A stretch of 56,597 bases of DNA from Methylophaga sp. UBA3192 (GCA_002363955.1 DEXE01000005.1:394-56990), one strand, 5' to 3'; shown: positions 34,400-42,979, numbered from the stretch's first letter. The notes: a model not told the origin generated them from the letters alone. Numbers and translations: made by a program.

Positions 34400-34510
34400 T
34401 CAATAGGTTTTGACAAAGATCCTTGCACACAACAGAGCAGCCAGACTTATTGCAAATATGAACACAAAAGCCAGTATATCTGCATACGGATAACCCCAGA
34501 ATTCAGTCAT
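34400..34510 (-). CDS. 36-residue single-span membrane protein
   Basis: A short frame begins MTEFWGYPYADILAF, continues with a clear membrane helix (about 12-30) and ends CARIFVKTY. Its ATG overlaps the stop of the upstream gene by 8 bp, and GGGAG lies 9 nt before it, both signs of real, coupled translation. It is the last gene of the folE2 operon. A Cys sits near the end of the helix. I recognise no family; it could be a small subunit of the neighbouring DMT transporter. Confidence 0.65.
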   Translation of the reverse strand: MTEFWGYPYADILAFVFIFAISLAALLCARIFVKTY

Positions 34511-34823
34511 TGATAAACTCTCCCGATGAAGCATTCGAATCTAAAAGGCCGGTATCAAACATACGTTCTCGTCCAAAATCTGAGAGAGCGAATTCAAACT
34601 GTAAACGGTCCCTGGCGATAAAACTGCCATCGTCAAGCCGATGGCCGATACGGGTAATAAGTCCTGCTGAGGCCAGCTCATCTAAAGCAATGCTGAAATG
34701 GTTTATCCAGTAGTTACCCTTCAGCCCATACTCCGCTATTGCCTGATTGATCAGTTCATAATCCCACAGACTTTGGTGCTGACTAAGTGTCACCAGCAGA
34801 AACCCTTTTTGTGGCAGTTTCAT
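34503..34823 (-). CDS. Small unknown protein, possibly winged-helix
   Basis: A 106-residue protein. The pattern SLWDYELINQAIAEYG, then FSIALDELASAGLITRIGHRLDDGSF and LQFEFALSDFGRERMFDTG, resembles a winged helix with a helix, recognition helix and beta-wing, but no family is recognised. Its ATG overlaps the DMT transporter stop by 4 bp and its own stop overlaps the 36-residue gene, so it is firmly part of the folE2 operon. It could be a regulator or an adaptor; both are guesses. Confidence 0.7.
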   Translation of the reverse strand: MKLPQKGFLLVTLSQHQSLWDYELINQAIAEYGLKGNYWINHFSIALDELASAGLITRIGHRLDDGSFIARDRLQFEFALSDFGRERMFDTGLLDSNASSGEFIND

Positions 34824-35872
34824 GTTTCCACCTCACGCAGGGTTGAAATATTCTCTGCCGGCTCACGGAACATAACAAAGCTGCCAGTCACCGTCAGAAT
34901 CAAACCCACAACAAAATACCATTCAGGTAAATCCAGCGTAAATACCATGACAAAAATCACCGCAAATACCCCATATAAGTTACCTATGGCCTCACCCCGA
35001 CCAACGCCAATCAGTGAAAAACTCTTATAAAAAGCGGTGTAGCAATAAGCATGACAAATCGATGCCAAAACCATCCAGATCATCACCATTTGACTGGTCA
35101 GCATGTCCACCAGCAACGTCACAATCGGCAAATCGGTCAGCAGAAAGATCATCGGCAATACCAGAACACCCCAGAACAGAATTTCAAAACTGAAACGGCA
35201 CTGTATACCGACATCAGGATCAGTGACATCCATCGCCCGTGACGCTACGGCACCTTCGGCCCCCCAGCCAATGGCTGACATGATGCCCCCGACATAACCC
35301 AGCCAGGCATAGTTTTCACTGATATCAATTTCACCGAACAGCCCGGGACCGTATATCACCACGCCACCCATAATGATAATCGCCATGCCCAGTGCTGCGC
35401 GGCCGGAGATTTTTTCGTGATACCAGAGTCGTGCAATCAGCGCCCCTACCACGGGGTAAAACAATGAAGTAATCGCGGCGAACACCGGACCGACATAGCC
35501 CATGGCCATATAGGAACCGAAAATGGCCATCGGACCACCACACAAGGAAGCCAATGCATACCATTTTGAAATGCGCCTGAAACGCATGATGGTGCGGCCA
35601 TAATCCTTCAGCTTACCCAGCATACCGTTCCAGATCACCAGAAACAGCAACACCACTACCGCATGAATCCAGGTCATCACGGCCGTGGCGGCCAGACGCA
35701 TGCCGTGGTCACCGTTATTGATACTGACGAAGGGCTCTTCGTACCACATCGCTGTACCCGGGACATACCATGCCCCCCAGAGAACAGCGGTCCATAAAGC
35801 CCAGGTAAATCCCCAACGCTGGCTGCGTTGAAAATGATTATGCAGTGCTTTATCCAGCGATATTGAAGACAT
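34820..35872 (-). CDS. DMT-superfamily (EamA-like) transporter
   Basis: A 350-residue membrane protein with about ten helices in two EamA-like halves. Visible blocks are ASLCGGPMAIFGSYMAMGYVG, VFAAITSLFYPVVGALIARLW, IIIMGGVVIYGPG and a second-half GNLYGVFAVIFVMVF. DMT proteins move metabolites or drugs in or out. It begins 9 bp after ribBX and overlaps the next gene by 4 bp. Linkage with folE2 and ribBX suggests a pterin, flavin or amine substrate, without direct evidence. Confidence 0.82.
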   Translation of the reverse strand: MSSISLDKALHNHFQRSQRWGFTWALWTAVLWGAWYVPGTAMWYEEPFVSINNGDHGMRLAATAVMTWIHAVVVLLFLVIWNGMLGKLKDYGRTIMRFRRISKWYALASLCGGPMAIFGSYMAMGYVGPVFAAITSLFYPVVGALIARLWYHEKISGRAALGMAIIIMGGVVIYGPGLFGEIDISENYAWLGYVGGIMSAIGWGAEGAVASRAMDVTDPDVGIQCRFSFEILFWGVLVLPMIFLLTDLPIVTLLVDMLTSQMVMIWMVLASICHAYCYTAFYKSFSLIGVGRGEAIGNLYGVFAVIFVMVFTLDLPEWYFVVGLILTVTGSFVMFREPAENISTLREVET

Positions 35873-35881
35873 TCCTCTTCC

Positions 35882-37075
35882 TTATAGGGCCTGCATCAAC
35901 TCAGCCAGATTACAGTCCATCACTTGGGATGACTTGTCTGACGGCTCAGGTAATACATAACCTTCCACTTCCAGACCAAAACCCGTCATATTGTGAATCT
36001 TGCGTGGGCGTGTCATCAGCCGCATCCGGCTGATTCCCAAATCAAGCAGGATCTGTGCACCGATGCCATAATCTTTCAACTCGATACTGGCGACAGGCAA
36101 AGAATCAGGATTGCTGATTTGCCTGAGAATGTCCTGTTCAGACTCATCACGTCGTAACAACACAATCACACCGGCCCCCTCACTGGCGATTTTTTGCATC
36201 GCAGCATGAATACTCCAGCTATGGGAGTGTTGATTAGCATCGAGTAATTCAATGACTGATAACGGTTCATGAACCCTGACTAACGTGCTGGCAGATTTTG
36301 TCGGATCCCCATACACCATGACCAGATGGGTTTTATCAGTGGTAATATCCCGATAACCGATTAACTCAAACTCACCAAACACCGTGTTGATCAGACGACG
36401 GCTTTTACGTTCAATCAAGGTTTCTGTCTGATGCCGGTAGGCAATCAAGTCCGCTATCGTGCCAATTTTCAGACCATGCTCACGGGCAAAGTTTTGCAAG
36501 TCCGGCAACCTCGCCATACTGCCGTCTTCATTCATAATCTCACAGATCACTGAGGCAGGCGTTCTGTCAGCCATCGCGGCAACGTCACAACCCGCTTCCG
36601 TATGACCAGCACGAGCCAATACGCCACCGGGTTGTGCCATCAGGGGAAAAATATGCCCGGGCCGGACAATATCCGTTGGGGTAGCATTTGCCGCCACAGC
36701 CGCTTGAACGGTTCGGGCACGGTCTGCAGCAGAAATCCCGGTGGTCACACCTTCCGCTGCTTCGATGGATACGGTGAAATTGGTACTTAACTGCGCCCGG
36801 TTATGTTTGACCATTAAAGGCAAATCCAGCTGGCGACAGCGTGTTTCGGTCAATGTCAGACAAATCAGACCCCGGGCATAACGTGCCATAAAGTTGATAT
36901 GTTCCGCTGTAACGGCATCGGCAGCAATCACAATGTCGCCTTCATTTTCCCGATCTTCGTCATCGATCAGGATCACCATTCTGCCCTGACGTATTTCGTC
37001 AATTATTTCCTCAACCGGCGAAATCACAGGCTGTTGTGAACCGGGGAAACGTAAAGGTTCTAAAGGATAGTTCAT
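35882..37075 (-). CDS. ribB: 3,4-dihydroxy-2-butanone 4-phosphate synthase with degenerate GTP cyclohydrolase II domain (RibBX)
   Basis: A protein of about 397 residues. The N-terminal RibB domain (about 20-225) is complete, with DDEDRENEGD for metal and substrate binding and RAGHTEAGCD. It makes the four-carbon precursor of riboflavin. The C-terminal domain resembles GTP cyclohydrolase II (RibA) but lacks its zinc cysteines, so it is probably not a cyclohydrolase; this RibBX form is common in proteobacteria. ATG at 37075 follows AGGTGA, which overlaps the folE2 stop; GTG at 37084 is an alternative. It supplies flavin together with ribH of the TMA operon. Confidence 0.9.
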   Translation of the reverse strand: MNYPLEPLRFPGSQQPVISPVEEIIDEIRQGRMVILIDDEDRENEGDIVIAADAVTAEHINFMARYARGLICLTLTETRCRQLDLPLMVKHNRAQLSTNFTVSIEAAEGVTTGISAADRARTVQAAVAANATPTDIVRPGHIFPLMAQPGGVLARAGHTEAGCDVAAMADRTPASVICEIMNEDGSMARLPDLQNFAREHGLKIGTIADLIAYRHQTETLIERKSRRLINTVFGEFELIGYRDITTDKTHLVMVYGDPTKSASTLVRVHEPLSVIELLDANQHSHSWSIHAAMQKIASEGAGVIVLLRRDESEQDILRQISNPDSLPVASIELKDYGIGAQILLDLGISRMRLMTRPRKIHNMTGFGLEVEGYVLPEPSDKSSQVMDCNLAELMQAL

Positions 37076-37080
37076 AGCGA

Positions 37081-37875
37081 TCACCTGTTTTTCTGCAACA
37101 TGGCATAAGCCGAATGGTTATGAATGGATTCAAAGTTTTCACATTCAATAATGTAATCGACAATGGCGTCGCAGCTATTCAGCGAAGCAGCCACATCACG
37201 CACCAGATCTTCAACAAATTTGGGATTGTCGTAGGCATATTCCGTGACAAACTTTTCATCCGGCCGTTTGAGTAAACCGTACAGCTCACTGGAAGCCTGT
37301 TTTTCAATTTGCTCAATCAGCGATTTGAGGCTAATGATCTGATTCAACTCGGCCGTCACGGTAATCATTGACCGTTGATTATGCGCACCATATTCGGAGA
37401 TTTTTTTCGAGCAGGGACACAGACTGGTGACCGGAATCGCGACTTTAAGTTTGAGGCTTAGTGTTTCCTGCATATTGGCAATCAGCGTGACATCGTAATC
37501 CATCATACTGCTGACGCCGGAAACCGGTGCCTGCTTTCGAATAAAAAACGGAAACTGCATTTCCAGATGACCGCTGTCAGCCTCAAGCTGAGTCAGCATG
37601 GTGTTCATGAAGTCTGCAATACTCTCAGTGGACATAACCAGGTCAGGCGTTTCCAGCAGCTCGATGAAACGTGACATATGTGTGCCTTTGACATCATGAG
37701 GCAACTTTACATACATATTGAAATCGGCCACCACACGCACTGGTGCTTCATCCGCATCACTTTGAAAAAATATGGGGTAACGCAAAGATTTTATGCCGAC
37801 TCTATCGATGATTAAGCAGCGTTTATCTGGCGTATTCTGAACATCTTCCAGTTGAATATGCAGGGGTAGGTTCAT
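37081..37875 (-). CDS. folE2: GTP cyclohydrolase FolE2 (type IB)
   Basis: A 264-residue type IB GTP cyclohydrolase, the first enzyme of pterin and folate synthesis. The catalytic cysteine lies in VTSLCPCSKKISEYGAHNQ, the FolE2 signature. Folate demand is high here: the GcvT-like subunit of the dimethylamine enzyme and the MgdC subunit both use tetrahydrofolate to accept C1 units. The gene heads the operon folE2, ribBX, DMT transporter, unknown, small membrane protein. It has a long leader with a terminator hairpin and a distant TAC-N10-GTA site. Confidence 0.94.
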   Translation of the reverse strand: MNLPLHIQLEDVQNTPDKRCLIIDRVGIKSLRYPIFFQSDADEAPVRVVADFNMYVKLPHDVKGTHMSRFIELLETPDLVMSTESIADFMNTMLTQLEADSGHLEMQFPFFIRKQAPVSGVSSMMDYDVTLIANMQETLSLKLKVAIPVTSLCPCSKKISEYGAHNQRSMITVTAELNQIISLKSLIEQIEKQASSELYGLLKRPDEKFVTEYAYDNPKFVEDLVRDVAASLNSCDAIVDYIIECENFESIHNHSAYAMLQKNR

Positions 37876-37927
37876 CGATCTATCCTTCTGTGTTTGGATT
37901 GCTGGTCAATCACCTGTTGTCTTCCTC

Positions 37928-37994
37928 AAAAAAAAAGGTGGATCTGCCTTTGAAAACAAAAAACTGCTGATTTTGCTGTCTGGCATGATCCACC
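37928..37994 (-). terminator. Terminator or attenuator 53 nt before folE2
   Basis: On the minus strand GGTGGATC and TGCC (37994-37982) pair with GGCA and GATCCACC (37948-37937), a 12-bp stem with a one-base bulge, directly followed by T9. A strong intrinsic terminator inside the leader. Confidence 0.8.
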
Positions 37995-38128
37995 CAAACG
38001 TCTCAACAAAGAGAACGGGTCGAGGAGAACCGTTGAAACTGAATAACACCCTCTCATTCAGCTACGATTAAATTATCTCGTTGTGCAAGGGGCCGAACAA
38101 TTCCAAAGAAGTATTACTCCTTAATCAT

Positions 38129-38161
38129 TAGGGCCTGTTGATATGCAAGCTCAACAAACCT
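38129..38161 (+). repeat. Possible relic of the dispersed repeat
   Basis: AGGGCCTGTTGAT matches the terminal arm of the full repeats for about 13 bases and is followed within 10 nt by TCAACAAACC, like the opposite arm. The interior is missing. Low confidence. Confidence 0.3.
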
Positions 38162-38263
38162 TGGCCACTTTAAACCCGGTCACCATCAACTGTTACTGCA
38201 AAACCACGACTCTGTCAGAAAGCTTAACTGAGGCATACCACTCGGAAAACTGCTCACTGTAAG

Positions 38264-38279
38264 TACTCCTTTGGTAGTA
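38264..38279. promoter_or_regulatory. NarL-type 7-2-7 site upstream of folE2
   Basis: TACTCCT-TT-GGTAGTA. It lies between the terminator of the preceding Amt operon and the folE2 leader, 389 bp before the folE2 ATG. Confidence 0.62.
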
Positions 38280-38330
38280 AATTCAGTGAACCGAATATAA
38301 CCATCAGTAAGGTAATTATCTGAAAGTAAA

Positions 38331-38385
38331 GAAAAAAAATAACCCGGCACGAGGCCGGGTCAAAATGGGGTGACACTGTCACCCC
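38331..38385 (-). terminator. Terminator of the Amt / small membrane protein operon
   Basis: Two hairpins: GGGGTGAC/GTCACCCC (38367-38385) and ACCCGGC/GCCGGGT (38342-38359). The second is followed on the minus strand by a T-rich run. Confidence 0.85.
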
Positions 38386-38403
38386 CGAACGTGATACCGC
38401 CTG

Positions 38404-38640
38404 TCAGTCAGAAGCAACCGGTGATATTCCCCGATGCTGCTCCATAACCTTGTCCAGACCGGCACTGCGATGTGCCGCAGCGGCTTCAGCCAGTTCGCGA
38501 TTCTCGTCACGGATCTGTTTAATGTGCCACCAGATCCAGAAAACCACCCCGGCAATGGTCAGCAACATTTCGCTGCCAACAAAGGGATAAATAGCCCCAA
38601 TCGTGTCAGGATTGGCCCATGAACTGATTCCTGTAGACAT
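38404..38640 (-). CDS. 78-residue single-span membrane protein
   Basis: A small protein with one membrane helix (about 22-40, EMLLTIAGVVFWIWWHI), then a charged helical tail (QIRDENRELAEAAAAH). It begins 19 bp after the Amt gene and ends before its terminator, so it is co-transcribed with it. A structural or regulatory partner of that transporter is plausible. The family is not recognised. Confidence 0.75.
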   Translation of the reverse strand: MSTGISSWANPDTIGAIYPFVGSEMLLTIAGVVFWIWWHIKQIRDENRELAEAAAAHRSAGLDKVMEQHRGISPVASD

Positions 38641-38659
38641 AATAGTCTCTCCTATTCAG

Positions 38660-40075
38660 TTATTTATTGATGTACTGTCTTTCAACAGTTTCGAACTCAG
38701 ATTCGGTCTTGGCAAAATATGGGTACATATCCAGCCCCCGATAGGTATCAGCACCAGCCAATTCAACCTCACGTGGCTCACGCAGAATACCCATTTTCTG
38801 GAACAGCTTGGCCAGCAGGTATGTGGGCAAGAAACCCAACAGACCGAACATAATAAATGCACCGATCAGGTTGCCCAGTGGATTAACAGCCGGGTAACCG
38901 TCTTCAGTTACACCAAACCAGCCAACACTCTCTACCCACCAGCCACTCAGATCAATCGGCGCGGCAGCTGGATAGCCCCATAACATAAAGCCAGCAACAA
39001 TTACCCCGAAAGTACCGGCATAACCGTGCACCGCTACGGCACCGACTGGATCGTCAAGTTTGAAACGACGTTCCACCCAGAAATGCAGTTTGTAGGCAAT
39101 AACGGCTGCGACGGCACCAATAAACATGGCTTGTATCGGGTGATACAGATCATTACCTGCAGACGCCGCAATAATACCGGCCAGACCCAGTGAAAGCGTC
39201 CAGTACGGATCACCACGACTCACCATATAACCCGCCATCAAACCACCAGTCAGTGACATGATGAAATTGAATGTAATGGCTGAAAGCGTCGTTGGCATCA
39301 GATAGATATTGGTCGTTCCCATCCGCAAAGCACCTTCTGTACCAATATCAATGATGGGAATATTGCAGGCAGCATAAAAGCCCCAGAACCCGGCATAGAT
39401 AAGCAGCAGACCGAAACAGGATAACCATGGGTTGTGACCTTTAATGTCACGGATTTCACCATTTGGTCCGAACTTACCAATACGGGGTCCCAAAACAATG
39501 GCCAATGCCAGACAGGCACCACCAGCCACACCATGAATAACACCGGAGGCATAGGCATCATGATAGCCCATCAACTGCACCATCCAGCCTTCTGCATGCC
39601 AGCCCCAAGAAGCATCGATTACCCAGGTCACTGAACCGACCAGTACAGCAATAACCAGAAACGCACCGGTTCTTACCCGTTCAATTGCCACCCCGGAAAC
39701 AATCGCAGCGGCTGTCCATGAGAACAACAGGAAGGCTGCCCAGAACACACCACTTATATTGTCTGAAAGATTAGGTCCCATAGACTCAGACCACGGTAAT
39801 GCAGCCGCAGTAAAGTCATTACTGATTAATGGGCCGAATATTCCCGGACCCGCATTGAAGGCCCAATACATCCACCACGAAAACAAAAACCAGGTAATCG
39901 TCACCAGTGCCAGCACCATAACGTGCCGTATGATTGTCTGGTTAATGTTCTTACGTCGGGTGGCTCCTACCTCGTATGCACATAATCCTACATGTATCAA
40001 AAACATCATTACTACCGTTACCCAGTAGTAAAACTCAGTAAATATCGTTATTAAACCGCCTAACTCAGTACCCAT
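38660..40075 (-). CDS. Ammonium/methylammonium transporter, Amt family
   Basis: A 471-residue Amt protein with about eleven to twelve helices. Both pore histidines are present: GVIHGVAGGA and GAVAVHGYAGTFG. It is longer than AmtB and differs in its C-terminus (LDMYPYFAKTE), so GlnK control is uncertain. No glnK is adjacent; instead it is followed by a 78-residue membrane protein and preceded by tandem TAC-N10-GTA sites. A role in methylammonium uptake is inferred from its place between folE2 and the N-methylglutamate operon. Confidence 0.9.
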   Translation of the reverse strand: MGTELGGLITIFTEFYYWVTVVMMFLIHVGLCAYEVGATRRKNINQTIIRHVMVLALVTITWFLFSWWMYWAFNAGPGIFGPLISNDFTAAALPWSESMGPNLSDNISGVFWAAFLLFSWTAAAIVSGVAIERVRTGAFLVIAVLVGSVTWVIDASWGWHAEGWMVQLMGYHDAYASGVIHGVAGGACLALAIVLGPRIGKFGPNGEIRDIKGHNPWLSCFGLLLIYAGFWGFYAACNIPIIDIGTEGALRMGTTNIYLMPTTLSAITFNFIMSLTGGLMAGYMVSRGDPYWTLSLGLAGIIAASAGNDLYHPIQAMFIGAVAAVIAYKLHFWVERRFKLDDPVGAVAVHGYAGTFGVIVAGFMLWGYPAAAPIDLSGWWVESVGWFGVTEDGYPAVNPLGNLIGAFIMFGLLGFLPTYLLAKLFQKMGILREPREVELAGADTYRGLDMYPYFAKTESEFETVERQYINK

Positions 40076-40293
40076 CGGCTCTCTCCTCCAAATGTCTGTT
40101 TTACTTTATGTTTTCTTTGAGCGGTAATCATCCTCACCGACAGAACACTTCAGTAAAACGAGTTGTGGCTTACGCCTTTTTATTAAACATATCCCTACTC
40201 TTATATTAAGTAGAGAATCACATAGACATTAAAAGTTATAAACAAAATTTAATGCCATGATCGACACTAACGTATTAGTTTTTAAAAAAGGAA

Positions 40294-40323
40294 TACTCTA
40301 AATGGCGTACCCCTAAGGTGGTA
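40294..40323. promoter_or_regulatory. Tandem NarL-type sites upstream of the Amt gene
   Basis: TACTCTA-AA-TGGCGTA (40294-40309) and TACCCCT-AA-GGTGGTA (40308-40323) overlap by two bases. They are about 220-235 bp before the Amt start. Confidence 0.62.
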
Positions 40324-40794
40324 GGCGTTTATTTCTTTACAAAAACACTGGGTACAAGCTTAAATTCCACAACAAAACAAACCGTAAAAATTAAATATAT
40401 TAGTTCTTATACTCAATGAAAATATTTATATTTATGTTACTTTTGCGCAAAATAAACTGAATTTTCCTGCATATAAATTGAGGGAAGAAAATGAGATGAA
40501 GTTTTATCTGACAACTATAAAAATTATCACAATGTGTATACAAAACAATATGTTAAATAACAATATCAAATAACATACTATGAGGTGAAAATTGGAGAGA
40601 GAGATAATATCAGACTGGAAAGATTAAGCTAAATAATTACAAAAAAAGCACATAACTAAACATATATAAAAACAACGAATAATCGCCTCAGAAAAACCTG
40701 CTTTAAAAATAAATACAAACCTATAAAAAACAAAGAAAAATCACTTAATTTAAATATTTAGTGATTTCTAACCAATAAATTACTCATATACACA
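40324..40794. other. Very AT-rich non-coding stretch
   Basis: About 470 bp, strongly AT-rich, with no gene. It holds a near-palindrome AAATCACT...TAGTGATTT (about 40738-40768). It may contain the promoter for the Amt gene and upstream regulatory DNA. Nothing else was recognised. Confidence 0.4.
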
Positions 40795-40883
40795 TAAAAA
40801 AAGGACCAATACTATAGCGTCATAATAATTAAGATAACGGGGTAAGTTTATCCAAATTAATTAAACACCATAGCACTGGTCCT
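40795..40883 (-). terminator. Terminator of the mgd-gmaS-mgs operon
   Basis: On the minus strand AGGACCAGTGCTATGG (40883-40868) pairs with CTATAGTATTGGTCCT (40817-40802) over 16 bp including G-U pairs, followed by a T run. The loop is about 50 nt. It lies 33 bp after the mgsC stop. Confidence 0.78.
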
Positions 40884-40915
40884 GTTCTGATGAACTACAA
40901 AATACCGATTAATTA

Positions 40916-42247
40916 TTAACCCATATTATTCCCTGGAATCCAGTTTGTACCTGCCAGTGGAACCCTCGCCATTGCAGCGGATTCTACTGTTAAGGCCACC
41001 AGATCTTCAGGTTCCAGATTACGCATATCATTTTTGCCACAGGCGCGTGCCAGCGTTTGTGCTTCTAACGTCAGTACACGCAAATAGTTAGCGATACGGC
41101 GTCCACCTTCGACAGGGTCCAAACGCTTACTCAATTCCGGATCCTGAGTGGAAATACCGGCTGGATCGCGACCTTCATGATAATCATCATAAAAACCTGC
41201 CGCTGAGCCAATGGCTTTAAACTCTTCATCATATTTAGGATCGTTACATCCCAGGGCGATCAAGGCGGCTGTACCAATAGCCACTGCATCTGCACCCAAA
41301 GCCATACACTTGGCTACATCGGCACCGTTACGGATACCACCGGAAACGATCAGCTGTACTTTACGGTGCATACCCATTTCCTGCAGCGCCTGAACCGCTT
41401 GAGGAATTGCCGCCATAGTCGGAATACCGACATGTTCGATAAAGACTTCCTGGGTTGCCGCTGTACCACCCTGCATACCATCAACAACAATGACATCAGC
41501 ACCGGCTTTCACTGCCAGCTTCACATCATAGTAAGTACGAGTCGCACCAACTTTGATATAGATAGGCACCTGCCAGTCAGTGATTTCGCGTAATTCAAGG
41601 ATCTTGATCGCTAAATCATCCGGGCCGGTCCAGTCTGGATGACGACAGGCACTGCGTTGGTCAACACCCATCGGCAAGGTACGCATTTTGGCAACACGTT
41701 CGGTAATTTTCTGCCCTAATAACATGCCACCACCACCTGGTTTGGCACCTTGTCCCAAGACCACTTCGATAGCATCCGCTTTACGCAGGTCATCGGGGTT
41801 CATACCATAACGTGATGGCAGGTACTGATAGACCAGTTTACTGGACTGACCACGTTCTTCCGGCGTCATACCACCGTCACCGGTCGTTGTTGATGTGCCC
41901 ACTGCAGAAGCACCACGACCCAACGCTTCTTTCGCATTGGCAGACAAGGCACCGAAACTCATACCGGCAATGGTGACCGGCGTTTCGATAACGATCGGTT
42001 TTTTGGCAAAACGGGTGCCCAATGTGACCTGGGTATTACATTTTTCACGATAGCCTTCCAGTGGATAACGCGACATACTCGCGCCCAGGAATAACAAATC
42101 ATCAAAATGCGGTAATTTGCGTTTCGCACCCCAACCACGGATATCGTAGATGCCGGTGTCCGCTGCCCGACGGATTTCGGACATAGTCGCCCGATCAAAA
42201 GTCGCTGACTCACGGAGTTCAGTAGTATATTTTGTTTTCTCGCTCAT
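40916..42247 (-). CDS. mgsC: N-methylglutamate synthase subunit C (FMN-binding, GltB-like)
   Basis: A 443-residue protein like the FMN-binding domain of glutamate synthase: GMSFGALSANAKEALGRGA, KPGGGGMLLG, VDGMQGGTAATQ and VSGGIRNGADVAK. With MgsA and MgsB it makes N-methylglutamate from gamma-glutamylmethylamide and 2-oxoglutarate. The Fe-S cysteines of true glutamate synthases (CHTNNCPVG type) are replaced: the region reads YHEGRDPAGISTQ, so that cluster is probably absent. Last gene of the eight-gene operon, 24 bp after mgsB. Confidence 0.93.
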   Translation of the reverse strand: MSEKTKYTTELRESATFDRATMSEIRRAADTGIYDIRGWGAKRKLPHFDDLLFLGASMSRYPLEGYREKCNTQVTLGTRFAKKPIVIETPVTIAGMSFGALSANAKEALGRGASAVGTSTTTGDGGMTPEERGQSSKLVYQYLPSRYGMNPDDLRKADAIEVVLGQGAKPGGGGMLLGQKITERVAKMRTLPMGVDQRSACRHPDWTGPDDLAIKILELREITDWQVPIYIKVGATRTYYDVKLAVKAGADVIVVDGMQGGTAATQEVFIEHVGIPTMAAIPQAVQALQEMGMHRKVQLIVSGGIRNGADVAKCMALGADAVAIGTAALIALGCNDPKYDEEFKAIGSAAGFYDDYHEGRDPAGISTQDPELSKRLDPVEGGRRIANYLRVLTLEAQTLARACGKNDMRNLEPEDLVALTVESAAMARVPLAGTNWIPGNNMG

Positions 42248-42271
42248 AATAGATTCCTCGTAAAATCAGCA

Positions 42272-42973
42272 TTAATACGCCGAAGCGTTATCGACTTTGA
42301 AGTTGTATAGTTGGCGCGCAGAACCATAACGTTTGAAAGCGTGGGGATCTTCCTTGATACCAGCGCGTTCAAACAGCTCAATAAGCTCTTCAATATGCTG
42401 AGGTCTCATCTCTTTCTCGACGCAGTCCGCACCCAATGACTTCACTTGGCCTTTAACGTAAATGTGAACTTCATACAATGAATCACCCAACGCATCACCA
42501 GCATCTCCGCAAACCACCAGCGTACCTGCCTGCCCCATAAAACAGCTCATGTGGCCGACACTACCGGTCACGACAATATCCGAACCTTTCATGGAAATAC
42601 CGCATCGTGAACCGGCATCGCCTTCTATCACCAACAGCCCACCGATTGAGGTCGCGCCAGCAGATGAAGAGGCATTGCCTTTCACGCGTACACTGCCTGA
42701 CATCATATTTTCAGCCACGCCTTGACCGGCACTACCATGAATCACGATATCGGCTTCTTTATTCATGCCACCACAGTAATAACCGGCATGCCCCTTGATA
42801 TCGATTTTCAGTTTCTGGTCAACGCCAACAGCCAGATTGTGCTGTCCTTTAGGGTTAAGTACTTCCCATTCTGTTTCGGTGCATGCTGAGGCCTGATCAT
42901 GTAAGGCCTGATTCAAATCACGTACCGTCTCTTTTGCTAAATCAATTGTTTTCATTGTGTTCCCCTTAAGCAC
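42272..42973 (-). CDS. mgsB: N-methylglutamate synthase subunit B (GXGXG domain)
   Basis: A 233-residue protein with the right-handed beta-helix GXGXG repeats of the glutamate synthase C-terminal domain: GHAGYYCGGMNKEADIVIHG, GQGVAENMMSG, SAGATSIGGLLVIEG and GSVGHMSCFMGQAG. It is a structural subunit that joins the amidotransferase and FMN subunits. The gene is 6 bp after mgsA. The frame opens MLKGNTMKTIDLA; the second Met (42955) is an equally good start. Confidence 0.92.
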   Translation of the reverse strand: MLKGNTMKTIDLAKETVRDLNQALHDQASACTETEWEVLNPKGQHNLAVGVDQKLKIDIKGHAGYYCGGMNKEADIVIHGSAGQGVAENMMSGSVRVKGNASSSAGATSIGGLLVIEGDAGSRCGISMKGSDIVVTGSVGHMSCFMGQAGTLVVCGDAGDALGDSLYEVHIYVKGQVKSLGADCVEKEMRPQHIEELIELFERAGIKEDPHAFKRYGSARQLYNFKVDNASAY

Positions 42974-42979
42974 TTCTGA

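Larger units (their letters stand above)
37876..38263 (-). promoter_or_regulatory. Long untranslated leader of folE2
   Basis: About 390 nt separate folE2 from the NarL-type site and no gene lies between. On the minus strand there are small stems (GAATGAGAG...TATTC near 38041-38059; AACGG...CCGTT near 38015-38035), then the terminator hairpin at 37928-37994. The arrangement suggests transcription attenuation. I could not match it to the FMN, THF or other known riboswitch consensus. Confidence 0.5.

Noticed and set aside
37876..38263. FMN or THF riboswitch before folE2
   Set aside because: The conserved FMN core (GGGTGAAATTCCC-type and CGGCGGT-type segments) is absent and no THF-type core was recognised; kept only as an unidentified leader.
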